NCBI RefSeq assembly: GCF_900155865.1
Contig: NZ_LT707006.1
Location: 3,698,577 to 3,762,576, forward strand
From: Bacteroides bouchesdurhonensis
GTDB taxonomy: Bacteria; Bacteroidota; Bacteroidia; Bacteroidales; Bacteroidaceae
DNA: 64,000 bases
Reading direction: 5' to 3'
Position numbers and translations under genes: made by a program. Of the stretch, positions 23,825 to 32,279 are shown in pieces. The first letter of the stretch is position 1. Every line of letters begins with the position of its first letter. The notes under the pieces were generated by a model. That model was not told the origin of the DNA. It was given only the letters and a program-made list of their open reading frames with translations, and made no database searches.

Positions 23825-25750
23825 ATGAACTACGGATTCGTAAAAGTAGCAGCAGCTGTGCCGCACGTTAAAGTGGCCGACTGTAAATTCAACGCAGAGA
23901 AGATAGAAGGTCTGATCGCAATAGCGGAAGGCAAAGGGGTACAAATTATCGCATTCCCCGAAATGAGTATCACTGGATATACATGCGGTGACTTGTTTGG
24001 ACAGCAACTTTTGCTTGAACAAGCTGAAATGGGGCTCATGCAGATTCTGAATAATACCCGCCAATTGGATATTATTTCTATTGTAGGCATGCCCGTTGTT
24101 ATTAATTCGACAGTAATCAATGCTGCTGTAGTGATTCAAAAAGGGAAGGTGTTGGGCGTCGCAGCTAAAACCTATTTACCTAATTACAAGGAGTTTTACG
24201 AACAACGTTGGTTTACATCTGCTCTCCAATTGACAACCAACAATGTACGTTTATGCGGGCAAATGGTTCCCATAGGTGCCAATCTGCTTTTTGAGACTTC
24301 GGATACGACATTTGGAATTGAGATATGTGAAGACCTATGGTCCACAATTCCTCCCAGTTCTTCACTAGCTCTGCAAGGAGCAGAGATCTTGTTCAATATA
24401 TCTGCTGATAATGAAGGTATCGGAAAAAACAATTATCTATGTTCTTTGATCAGCCAGCAATCTGCCCGATGTATTGCCGGATATGTATTTTCATCCTGTG
24501 GCTTCGGAGAATCTACTACAGATGTAGTTTTTGCCGGAAATGGACTGATTTATGAAAATGGTTCACTGCTGGCACGTAGTAAACGTTTCAGCATGGAAGA
24601 ACAGTTGATTATCAGTGAAATCGATGTAGAGCGTATACGTGCAGAACGAAGGATTAACACCACTTTTGCCGCCAACCAAGCCAATTTAGGAGACAAGAAA
24701 GCAATATGTATCACTACAGAATTTGTCAATAGCAAAGAACTGACGCTCACACGTAGTTTTAATCCTCATCCTTTTGTCCCGCAAGGAGCTGAACTGGATG
24801 AACGTTGTGAAGAGATATTTTCTATTCAAGTAGCCGGATTAGCACAACGGCTGTTACATACAGGAGCTAAAACGGCAGTAGTAGGCATTTCCGGAGGATT
24901 GGATTCTACGTTGGCTCTATTAGTGTGTGTAAAGACATTCGATAAACTCAAATTATCACGAAAAGGAATTCTGGGAATTACAATGCCTGGTTTCGGAACC
25001 ACTGACCGCACCTACAACAATGCCATCGATCTTATGAAATCGTTAGGAATATCAGTTCGTGAAGTCAGTATAAAGGAAGCTTGTATCCAACATTTCAAGG
25101 ACATCGATCATGATATCAATGTGCATGACGTTACCTATGAAAACTCACAGGCACGCGAACGGACACAGATACTGATGGATATCGCCAACCAAACTTGTGG
25201 TATGGTTATAGGCACAGGAGATTTATCTGAACTTGCGTTAGGATGGGCAACCTATAACGGAGACCATATGTCTATGTACGGTGTCAATGCAAGTATTCCA
25301 AAGACTTTAGTAAAATACTTGGTACAATGGGTAGCCGAAAATGGAATGGATGAAGAATCAAAAACAACTTTATTAGATATTGTAGATACCCCTATCAGCC
25401 CGGAGCTTATTCCTGCTGATGAGAATGGAGAAATAAAACAAAAAACAGAAGACTTGGTAGGGCCTTATGAACTACATGATTTCTTCCTCTATTATTTTTT
25501 GCGTTACGGATTCCGTCCTTCTAAAATTTACTTTTTGGCTAATCTTGTATTCAAAGAAATTTATGACGAAGAGACAATTAAAAAGTGGCTGTCTACCTTC
25601 TTCCGCCGTTTCTTCAATCAACAGTTCAAGCGTTCTTGCTTGCCTGATGGACCTAAAGTAGGAAGTATTTCCATCAGTCCACGTGGTGACTGGCGAATGC
25701 CAAGTGATGCCAGTTCAGCAATGTGGTTGAAGGAAATAGAGGACTTATAG
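23825..25750 (+). CDS. nadE: Glutamine-dependent NAD(+) synthetase
   Basis: A 641-residue two-domain enzyme making NAD from deamido-NAD, ATP and glutamine. The N-terminal nitrilase-type glutaminase has its Glu in FPEMSITGY, Lys in AKTYLPNY, and Cys in IEICEDLW. The C-terminal synthetase starts near residue 340 with the pyrophosphate loop GISGGLDSTLAL and carries GTGDLSELALGW. Length fits the eukaryote-type, ammonia-channelling form. A 22-bp-period repeat array whose last arms could act as terminator follows the stop codon. Confidence 0.95.
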   Translation: MNYGFVKVAAAVPHVKVADCKFNAEKIEGLIAIAEGKGVQIIAFPEMSITGYTCGDLFGQQLLLEQAEMGLMQILNNTRQLDIISIVGMPVVINSTVINAAVVIQKGKVLGVAAKTYLPNYKEFYEQRWFTSALQLTTNNVRLCGQMVPIGANLLFETSDTTFGIEICEDLWSTIPPSSSLALQGAEILFNISADNEGIGKNNYLCSLISQQSARCIAGYVFSSCGFGESTTDVVFAGNGLIYENGSLLARSKRFSMEEQLIISEIDVERIRAERRINTTFAANQANLGDKKAICITTEFVNSKELTLTRSFNPHPFVPQGAELDERCEEIFSIQVAGLAQRLLHTGAKTAVVGISGGLDSTLALLVCVKTFDKLKLSRKGILGITMPGFGTTDRTYNNAIDLMKSLGISVREVSIKEACIQHFKDIDHDINVHDVTYENSQARERTQILMDIANQTCGMVIGTGDLSELALGWATYNGDHMSMYGVNASIPKTLVKYLVQWVAENGMDEESKTTLLDIVDTPISPELIPADENGEIKQKTEDLVGPYELHDFFLYYFLRYGFRPSKIYFLANLVFKEIYDEETIKKWLSTFFRRFFNQQFKRSCLPDGPKVGSISISPRGDWRMPSDASSAMWLKEIEDL

Positions 25751-25772
25751 TATTCTATTATAGAGGAAGCTT

Positions 25773-25867
25773 GTGCCACTACGATGGCACAACTGTGTCT
25801 TTATATTGGCACAACTGTTCCACTGGGATGGCACGGTTGTGCCAACCAATAGGCACAACCGTGGCAC
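25773..25867. repeat. 22-bp-period array of alternating GTGCC / GGCAC words
   Basis: GTGCC-like words start at 25773, 25795, 25817, 25839 and 25861, and the complementary GGCAC at 25786, 25808, 25830 and 25852, each exactly 22 bases apart. The final 12-bp inverted repeat (25832-25843 with 25852-25863, 8-base loop) is followed shortly by a T-rich tract and could end nadE transcription. The architecture is the same as in the array after pyrC, but the words differ. Confidence 0.88.
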
Positions 25868-25877
25868 TCTTTTATTT

Positions 25878-26429
25878 TTATTTCGATATTACAGCCTTTT
25901 TAATCCGTTCGATATCAGCTTCTTGGATGATCCGTATAAGGTTCTTATAAATTCTATGAAAGCCATACTTTTCTCCAGTCATTTCATCGATTGCATCCTC
26001 CTTAGAAACTTCCTGAAAAATGATACGATAAAACGCACAAACAACACCTGTACGATCGGAACCATGGTGACAGTGAATCAATATTGGTCCTTTACGATTA
26101 TAAATAATACGTAATGTTTCTATCAATTGCTTTTCATTAACAGAACCAGCTCTCATCTTTAAACGATGTAGTTGTAATGTGGTGCCTCTCGCTTCATCAT
26201 TATCACTATGCCATCTGCGGAGATTCAAAACTTCATGAATCCCATATTCTTGCAAAGCTTTAAAATCAATTTCTGTAGGTTGTTCCGAACGATATATATC
26301 TGTATCGATCTTATACATATTGATCAGATTACTACCGGGAACAATAATTTTTTCAGCTTTGACATTCTGACCATAAATAGCCAATGATAATATAAGTCCC
26401 CAAAAGCATAATAAAAGATGTTTCTGCAT
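25878..26429 (-). CDS. Exported tyrosine/dual-specificity phosphatase-like protein
   Basis: A 183-residue protein with a signal peptide (LLLCFWGLILSLAIYGQ) and a cysteine-dependent phosphatase domain. The P-loop is HCHHGSDRTG, the CX5R signature, and the general-acid region is probably NLRRWHSDND. Family members act on phosphotyrosine, phosphoinositides or other phosphate esters; here export points to an envelope or outside substrate. It lies 22 bases after hisB on the same strand and may be transcribed with the his genes, but a link to histidine is not evident. Confidence 0.82.
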   Translation of the reverse strand: MQKHLLLCFWGLILSLAIYGQNVKAEKIIVPGSNLINMYKIDTDIYRSEQPTEIDFKALQEYGIHEVLNLRRWHSDNDEARGTTLQLHRLKMRAGSVNEKQLIETLRIIYNRKGPILIHCHHGSDRTGVVCAFYRIIFQEVSKEDAIDEMTGEKYGFHRIYKNLIRIIQEADIERIKKAVISK

Positions 26430-26451
26430 AAATCAACGCACCAGATTCGAA

Positions 26452-27576
26452 TTAAAGTACTCCCTTACTGGAAGGCAGTTCAAAATGATAAATATCTCGT
26501 TTCAACGCCATTTTCAAAGCTCGGGCAAGGGCTTTAAAAATCCCTTCTATTTTATGATGTTCATTTTGTCCTTCCGCTTTGATATTCAAATTCATTTTCG
26601 CAGCATCACTCAATGATTTGAAAAAATGAAGAAACATTTCAGTGGGCATATCCCCTATTTTCTCACGATTGAATTCTGCCTCCCAAACTAACCAAGAACG
26701 TCCTCCAAAATCTAAGCAAACCTGACAAAGACAATCATCCATGGGAAGAGCGTAACCATATCGCTCAATACCTCGCTTATTTCCTAATGCCTGATAAATA
26801 CATTCACCTAAAGCAATAGCCGTATCTTCGATGGTATGGTGCTCATCCACTTCCAAATCACCTTTCACCTGTATAGTTAAATCCATACCGGAATGTTTTC
26901 CTATCTGCTCAAGCATATGATCAAAGAATCCCAAACCGGTAGAAATCTGACAAATACCGTTTCCGTCCAAATCCAAAGCTACATAAATATCTGTTTCTTT
27001 TGTCGTACGGCGCACTTCAGCTTTTCGCTCTCCTGCAAATAAAAATTCTGCAATCTTATCCCAATCCTTTGTTGCCAATACACAGACTTCTTCCAGTCCT
27101 TTTTCTTTCAATAATTCAACAGAATCTTGTAAATAAATAGCTTTACAACCCAAGTTCCTTGCCAGTTCCACATCAGTAGGACGATCACCTATTACAAAGC
27201 TTCCTGCCAAATCGTACTCCGGATTGTCAATGTACTTTTTCAACATTCCGGTGCGCGGTTTACGTGTTGGAGCATTATCCTCAGGAAAGCTACGATCAAT
27301 CAGAATTTCATCAAAAGTGATTCCTTCTCCTTCCAGAGTTTTCATCATTAAATTGTGAGCAGGCCAAAAAGTCTCTTCCGGAAAAGAAGAAGTACCTAAG
27401 CCATCTTGATTAGTTACCATCACAAACTCAAAGTCAAGTTTGCTACGGATAAATCCCAAGTTTCGGAATACTTTAGGATAAAATTCCAATTTCTCTAAAG
27501 AGTCGAGTTGATAATCAACAGGCGGTTCGATTACCAACGTTCCGTCTCTATCTATAAATAGTACTTTCTTTTTCAT
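26452..27576 (-). CDS. hisB: Bifunctional histidinol-phosphatase / imidazoleglycerol-phosphate dehydratase
   Basis: A 374-residue fusion catalysing two steps of histidine synthesis. The N-terminal HAD phosphatase has the nucleophile motif FIDRDGTLV (Asp9, Asp11). The C-terminal dehydratase has the duplicated metal-binding pattern [27 protein letters not shown] and [15 protein letters not shown]. The two-domain form is the enterobacterial type. It is last of the four his genes, three bases after hisC. Confidence 0.95.
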   Translation of the reverse strand: MKKKVLFIDRDGTLVIEPPVDYQLDSLEKLEFYPKVFRNLGFIRSKLDFEFVMVTNQDGLGTSSFPEETFWPAHNLMMKTLEGEGITFDEILIDRSFPEDNAPTRKPRTGMLKKYIDNPEYDLAGSFVIGDRPTDVELARNLGCKAIYLQDSVELLKEKGLEEVCVLATKDWDKIAEFLFAGERKAEVRRTTKETDIYVALDLDGNGICQISTGLGFFDHMLEQIGKHSGMDLTIQVKGDLEVDEHHTIEDTAIALGECIYQALGNKRGIERYGYALPMDDCLCQVCLDFGGRSWLVWEAEFNREKIGDMPTEMFLHFFKSLSDAAKMNLNIKAEGQNEHHKIEGIFKALARALKMALKRDIYHFELPSSKGVL

Positions 27577-27579
27577 AAA

Positions 27580-28620
27580 TTATCCTTGATATTTCTTGAG
27601 AGCATCCAACAATATATTATTTTCTACTCGTGTACCGACTGTTACTCGTAAACAATTGCCACATAATGCAATGGAATTTCGATTACGCACAATGATTCCC
27701 TCGCCAACTAAATAATTATAGATTTTCACAGCATCAGTAACTTTAGCCAGAAAGAAGTTTGCATCGGAAGGGTACATTTTAACCGTACAAGAAAGTTGTT
27801 CAAACTCCTTTTCCAGATAATCCCTTTCTTCTTTTAAGGTTCTTACCCAACGTTCTATTTCATAATATTTATGTAACATAGAAATAGCCTGTTGCTGAGT
27901 GAGCTGATTAACATTATACGGATATTTGATTTTACTCAAAATACCAATAATTTCTACGGAAGCAAAAGCCATTCCCAAACGAATAGCAGCACATCCCCAT
28001 GCCTTAGAGAATGTCTGGAAAACGATCAAGTTAGGATATTGATCTAATTCCTCCAGAAAAGAAGGAACCTCCGAGAAATCGTTATAAGCTTCGTCCAAAA
28101 TAATCAAACCTTCAAATTCACGAATCAGTTTTTCTATTTCAGTACGGAGTAGATCATTCCCTGTCGGATTGTTGGGTGAACAAAGGAAAATCAGTTTGGT
28201 ATGTTCGTCAGTAGCCGCCAACAATTTATCTGCTGAAAACTGGAAATTATCATCCAACAGAACTTTGCGGTATTCTACATCATTCACATCTGCGCAGACC
28301 TGATACATACCATAAGTAGGATCAATGGCTACTACATTATCTTTGCCGGGTTCACAGAAAGCGCGAAATACCAAATCAATAGCTTCGTCACTACCATTTC
28401 CCAAGAAAATATGTTCGGGAGATACTTTCTTTATCTTCGACAATTGAGTTTTCAGTTCCCACTGCATCGGGTCCGGATAGCGGTTATGAGGCAAATTGTA
28501 CGGATTCTCATTCGCATCCAAAAAGACGGAAGCCGTAACTCCTTTATATTCATCGCGTGCCGAAGAATAAGGTTTCAACTTCCATATATTCGGCCGGGTG
28601 AGCTCTTGTAACGTTTTCAC
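27580..28620 (-). CDS. hisC: Histidinol-phosphate aminotransferase
   Basis: A 346-residue PLP-dependent aminotransferase converting imidazole acetol phosphate and glutamate to histidinol phosphate. Features are the N-terminal [18 protein letters not shown], the PLP-ring residues in ILDEAYNDF (Asp176, Tyr179), the Schiff-base lysine Lys206 in TFSKAWGC, and phosphate binding in IRLGMAF. It is 48 bases after hisD and three before hisB in the his operon. Confidence 0.94.
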   Translation of the reverse strand: MKTLQELTRPNIWKLKPYSSARDEYKGVTASVFLDANENPYNLPHNRYPDPMQWELKTQLSKIKKVSPEHIFLGNGSDEAIDLVFRAFCEPGKDNVVAIDPTYGMYQVCADVNDVEYRKVLLDDNFQFSADKLLAATDEHTKLIFLCSPNNPTGNDLLRTEIEKLIREFEGLIILDEAYNDFSEVPSFLEELDQYPNLIVFQTFSKAWGCAAIRLGMAFASVEIIGILSKIKYPYNVNQLTQQQAISMLHKYYEIERWVRTLKEERDYLEKEFEQLSCTVKMYPSDANFFLAKVTDAVKIYNYLVGEGIIVRNRNSIALCGNCLRVTVGTRVENNILLDALKKYQG

Positions 28621-28668
28621 TTTATTATTCTTTTAATTACTGAATCTACTTTACCAATCACTAAATCT

Positions 28669-29952
28669 TTATTTCAAGGAATCCAAACGAACTGTTACTG
28701 CATTTTTATGTGCATCCAGATGTTCGTTGGCTGCCATCTCCTCAATAGCAGGACCGATTGCTTGTATCCCATCTGAGACAATCTCCTGAAAGGTTATTTT
28801 ACGAATAAAACTATCGAGACTTACTCCGCTGTATGCTTTTGCATAACCATTAGTTGGCAATGTATGATTGGTACCGGAAGCATAATCACCGGCACTCTCA
28901 GGAGTCAATGATCCCAAGAAAACTGAACCTGCATTTGTTATACGCTCAGCTACTTCCAGGTAGTTTTCAGTTTCTATAATCAAATGTTCCGGTGCATAAG
29001 CATTTGTTAATTCCAATGCTTCTTCCAGATCACGGACAAGAATCAATTTACTATTTTCTAATGATTTCTCAGCTATTTCTTTACGAGGAAGTCTCGCTAA
29101 TTGGCGCTCAACCTCAAGAACAACCTCCGCCTGAAGTTTTTCAGAAGTAGTTATCAGCATTGCTTGGCTATCTACTCCATGTTCAGCTTGCGAAAGAAGA
29201 TCTGCTGCAACAAAAACAGGATTGGCAGAAGCATCTGCCAATACCTCTACTTCGGAAGGGCCGGCAGGCATATCAATCGCTACATCACGTAAGCTCACCA
29301 ACTGCTTGGCAGCTGTTACATACTGATTACCCGGACCGAAAATCTTATAGACTTTAGGGATACTCTCAGTTCCATAAGCCATAGCAGCAATAGCCTGAAC
29401 TCCACCAGCCTTGAATATTTTACTTACCCCCGCTAATTGAGCTGCAAAAAGTATGGCCGGATGGATATTTCCATTCTTATCAGGAGGAGTACAAAGCACG
29501 ATCTCTTTACATCCCGCAATTTTAGCAGGAACAGCCAACATCAACACAGTAGAAAAAAGTGGTGCTGTTCCGCCGGGAATATAAAGTCCGACTTTCTCAA
29601 TGCCTACTGATTTTTGCCAACAAGTTACTCCATTCATTGTCTCTATCTTCTTTCCAACAAAACGCTGGGAAGCATGGAACGTTTCGATGTTTTGCTTCGC
29701 TAAAGAGATAGCTGCCTTTAGTTCATTACTAATCTTGCCTTCTGCCTCTTTTATCTCTTGTGAAGTTACAGGTAATGTAGATAAAACAGCTTTATCAAAT
29801 GTAGCTTCATATTCCAGAACTGCCTTATCACCTTCAGCTCTTACCTTATTAATAATGGAACGAACTGTATCAAACAAATTCTCCGTATTCAATGCCGGAC
29901 GTTTCAGCAGTTCCGACCATTGTTCCTTTGAGGGATATTTTATTAATTTCAT
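28669..29952 (-). CDS. hisD: Histidinol dehydrogenase
   Basis: A 427-residue zinc enzyme performing the last two oxidations from histidinol to histidine with NAD. The signature PAGPSEVEVLAD, the zinc/active-site segment DLLSQAEHG, APEHLIIET, and GDYASGTNHTLPT are all present. Length is normal. It begins two bases after the hisG stop codon, so expression should be coupled. Confidence 0.95.
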   Translation of the reverse strand: MKLIKYPSKEQWSELLKRPALNTENLFDTVRSIINKVRAEGDKAVLEYEATFDKAVLSTLPVTSQEIKEAEGKISNELKAAISLAKQNIETFHASQRFVGKKIETMNGVTCWQKSVGIEKVGLYIPGGTAPLFSTVLMLAVPAKIAGCKEIVLCTPPDKNGNIHPAILFAAQLAGVSKIFKAGGVQAIAAMAYGTESIPKVYKIFGPGNQYVTAAKQLVSLRDVAIDMPAGPSEVEVLADASANPVFVAADLLSQAEHGVDSQAMLITTSEKLQAEVVLEVERQLARLPRKEIAEKSLENSKLILVRDLEEALELTNAYAPEHLIIETENYLEVAERITNAGSVFLGSLTPESAGDYASGTNHTLPTNGYAKAYSGVSLDSFIRKITFQEIVSDGIQAIGPAIEEMAANEHLDAHKNAVTVRLDSLK

Positions 29953-29954
29953 TC

Positions 29955-30806
29955 TTATACTATCATTTTCTCAATTGGCAATACCAAAATACCTTCTGCT
30001 CCCAGTCCTTTCAGCTTCCCGATAATTTCCCAGAAACGTTTTTCATCCAATACTGTATGGACAGAACACCAGCCTTCTTGTGCCAAAGGCATAATAGTAG
30101 GACTTTTCATACCAGGCAGAACAGCTATAATTTCTTCCAGTTTATCTTTCGGTGCATTCATCAATACATACTTCTTGTCCTCAGCAGTCTTCACTGCATT
30201 CATACGAAATAGTAATTCTTCCAACACTTCTTTCTTTTCGTCGCTCATGTTTTTATTGCCAATTAGCAATGCTTCGGACTTCATCACAACTTCAACTTCT
30301 TTCAAACGGTTGCTAACCAATGTTGATCCGGAGCTTACAATATCAAAGATTGCATCTGCTAATCCAATACCCGGAGATACTTCTACTGAACCGGTAATTA
30401 CGTGTATTTCTGCATTTACTCCATTCTTCTTCAAAAAATTCTTCAAAATGACCGGATAAGAGGTTGCTATTTTCTTACCATTGAACCATGATAAACCTGG
30501 ATATTCAATATCTTTCGGCATAGCTAGTGATAAACGACATTTGCTGAATCCCAATCGTTTTACAATCTCAGCATCTTCTTCTTTTTCCATAAACTCATTT
30601 TCACCTACAATGCCCAAATCAGCTACTCCTGTAGCTACTGTCTGAGGAATATCATCATCACGAAGAAACAAAACTTCGATAGGAAAATTGGAAGATTGTA
30701 CCAATAAGGTACGCTTGGTTGTACTCAATTTAATATCCGACTCTTCTAAAAGTGCCATAGTCTCTTCGAAGAGACGTCCTTTGGCTTGTACTGCGATTCT
30801 TAACAT
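29955..30806 (-). CDS. hisG: ATP phosphoribosyltransferase, long form
   Basis: A 283-residue enzyme joining ATP and PRPP in the first, feedback-controlled step of histidine synthesis. The PRPP-binding segment GLADAIFDIVSSGSTL is clear, and the C-terminal 75 residues (LMNAPKDKLEEIIAVLPG to LPIEKMIV) form the histidine-binding regulatory domain of the long form, so HisZ is not needed. It is the first structural gene behind the histidine attenuator. Confidence 0.95.
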   Translation of the reverse strand: MLRIAVQAKGRLFEETMALLEESDIKLSTTKRTLLVQSSNFPIEVLFLRDDDIPQTVATGVADLGIVGENEFMEKEEDAEIVKRLGFSKCRLSLAMPKDIEYPGLSWFNGKKIATSYPVILKNFLKKNGVNAEIHVITGSVEVSPGIGLADAIFDIVSSGSTLVSNRLKEVEVVMKSEALLIGNKNMSDEKKEVLEELLFRMNAVKTAEDKKYVLMNAPKDKLEEIIAVLPGMKSPTIMPLAQEGWCSVHTVLDEKRFWEIIGKLKGLGAEGILVLPIEKMIV

Positions 30807-30852
30807 GACTTTATTTTATTATGAATTTATAAATTGCATTTGATAAATAAAA

Positions 30853-30922
30853 AAGGCTTACCGTATTCGGCAAGCCTTCGTTATCGTTATAAAGTATACA
30901 CAATATCATCCACGCCCACCGA
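30853..30922 (-). promoter_or_regulatory. Histidine operon attenuator: terminator and antiterminator
   Basis: Read on the minus strand, AAGGCTTGCCG (30868-30878) pairs with CGGTAAGCCTT (30853-30863) over 11 bp with one G-U, loop of four, then a T-rich tract: an intrinsic terminator about 45 bases before hisG. TCGGTGGGC (30914-30922), just after the leader stop codon, can instead pair with GCTTGCCGA (30867-30875) over nine positions (three wobbles), destroying the terminator. A ribosome stalled at the His codons leaves that segment free; one that reaches the stop codon would cover it. Confidence 0.85.
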
Positions 30923-30923
30923 G

Positions 30924-30971
30924 TTATTCGTTAGGAAAATGATGATGATGATGTGTAGCTGTATATTTCAT
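30924..30971 (-). CDS. hisL: his operon leader peptide with five consecutive histidines
   Basis: A 15-residue peptide, MKYTATHHHHHFPNE, encoded between the canonical promoter and the attenuator. The five CAT codons in a row sense charged tRNA-His: scarcity stalls the ribosome and favours the antiterminator. Transcription from the predicted start (about 30986) leaves a 15-base leader before this ATG. The position relative to the hairpins is exactly as expected for ribosome-mediated attenuation, as known for his operons of enterobacteria. Confidence 0.92.
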   Translation of the reverse strand: MKYTATHHHHHFPNE

Positions 30972-30989
30972 ATTCTTTAGTTACTGCGA

Positions 30990-31021
30990 CAAAAGTATAG
31001 CATTTGTTTGATACCTCCAAA
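30990..31021 (-). promoter_or_regulatory. Canonical promoter of the his operon
   Basis: Minus-strand TTTG (31018-31021) and TACTTTTG (30990-30997) are separated by 20 bp, matching both Bacteroides promoter elements. The remnant insertion sequence ends 19 bases upstream of the -33 element. Confidence 0.8.
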
Positions 31022-31040
31022 CAATTATCACAAAAAGTTA

Positions 31041-31702
31041 GAGCCTATTTAAATTTTATTCAATATCATCCTAATAGCTGCTAGTTTTACCATTTCCTCT
31101 ACCGAATCAAATGTCAATTCATCGTTTCGGCAGAGTCTTCTATAGTTGTCAAACCATGCAAATGTCCTTTCCACCATCCATCTTTTTCCAATTGGTTTAA
31201 AGCCATTAACCTTATCGCCGCTTACCACAACTTCAAGGATATATCCGAAAACTGTTTTTGTTTTGCCTGCTATTTCTCCACGATAACCAGCATCAGCTAA
31301 TATGATTTTGACTCCTTTTATTTTCTTATTCACATCAATGCCGCTGAGAGAACGATTATTATTACCCCAACGTACACTTTGACTATCCATAATACCCAGG
31401 CTAGCTTCTGCTTTTTGTCCCATTTGGACACGCACCTTTTCTCGTAAGTTATTCAATAACAAATCAGATTCACCCAAAGGGCACCATTTGCACCCTGTTT
31501 TCACTAGCTAGAAGATTGCATTCCATATCTCACGTAAATCATATTTTCGCTTCCTTCCTTGCAAGCTCAAGATACTTGCCACTGTGTTTCTTCTAAATCC
31601 GTACAATACATAATTATTTCAAATGTGGTAACTAAAAATAATCATTTTAGAGAAAAGAAGAAACACTCTTTTTATTTAAAACTACAAAATTTAAACAGGC
31701 TC
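31041..31702 (-). mobile_element. Decayed IS5-family insertion sequence with intact ends
   Basis: Inverted repeats of 17 bp (starting GAGCCTATTTAAATTTT at 31041 and ending at 31702) match at 16 positions. TTA flanks both sides as a likely target duplication. The 662-bp length is shorter than a complete IS of this type because the transposase gene has internal deletions. The ends look preserved, so it could still be moved by a related transposase. It sits between the his promoter and the thioesterase gene. Confidence 0.87.
31049..31611 (-). pseudogene. Broken IS5-family DDE transposase
   Basis: The frame opens MYCTDLEETQWQVS and stops at once; a shifted frame then gives GRKRKYDLREIWNAIF with a stop codon, and the remaining 151 codons read LGIMDSQSVRWGNN (first catalytic Asp), ILADAGYRGE (second Asp) and GKRWMVERTFAWFDNYRRL (catalytic Glu region). 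Compared with intact relatives, blocks are missing before DLLLNNLREKV and between NKKIKGVK and the second Asp motif. It cannot make an active enzyme. Confidence 0.88.
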
Positions 31703-31715
31703 TTAGTTTTTTATT

Positions 31716-32207
31716 TCAAATTAAAGGAAGTATCTCTTCCGGCTCTACATCACATTGCAAAAAGTGCATTTCATTTTTAGCCTTTTCCTGGGAAAAAGTA
31801 AAGTAAGTACAAACAGCTTCTGTACAAAGTTCTCCATCCTTATTATATAGTCTCGCTTCAATTATTACAATATTCCGCTTTACTTCTTTTATGGATGCAC
31901 GCAATACTATATGAGAATCCTGTGTATCAATAGGTTTCCGATAACGCGTTTCCATTTTCGAAGTAACACCTGTTGTCTGTAATTTACGAAGCACCGTCCA
32001 AGCGCAGATTTCATCTAATAAGACGGCTTGAATGCCACCATGCAATGTATTAATCCAGCCTTGATAATCAGGACGCGGCTTCCAGATGCTTACTATCTCA
32101 TCACCATCTTCATAAAATTCCATCTTCACTCCGGACTCATTATTTGGAGCGCACCCAAAACAATTGTATCCCTCCAAACCTTTCCAAGGATTTATTATTT
32201 TCTTCAT
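31716..32207 (-). CDS. PaaI-type hotdog-fold thioesterase
   Basis: A 163-residue acyl-CoA thioesterase-like protein. The hotdog fold is shown by NTLHGGIQAVLLDEICAW near residues 53-70, the HGG-x4-DE pattern of the PaaI/YbdB-type family, followed by the strands TSKMETRYRKPI and NIVIIEARLYNKDG. An N-terminal NCFGCAPNN resembles the extension seen in one subgroup. The substrate is unknown. A TATATTTG box (32236-32243, minus strand) lies about 30 bases upstream. The IS remnant inserted 13 bases after its stop codon. Confidence 0.84.
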   Translation of the reverse strand: MKKIINPWKGLEGYNCFGCAPNNESGVKMEFYEDGDEIVSIWKPRPDYQGWINTLHGGIQAVLLDEICAWTVLRKLQTTGVTSKMETRYRKPIDTQDSHIVLRASIKEVKRNIVIIEARLYNKDGELCTEAVCTYFTFSQEKAKNEMHFLQCDVEPEEILPLI

Positions 32208-32279
32208 ACTCTTACTTCATTTAGGTTTTATCTCCCAAATATAAGCAAAATATAAAAATGAAAACAATTTTTTATCAAT

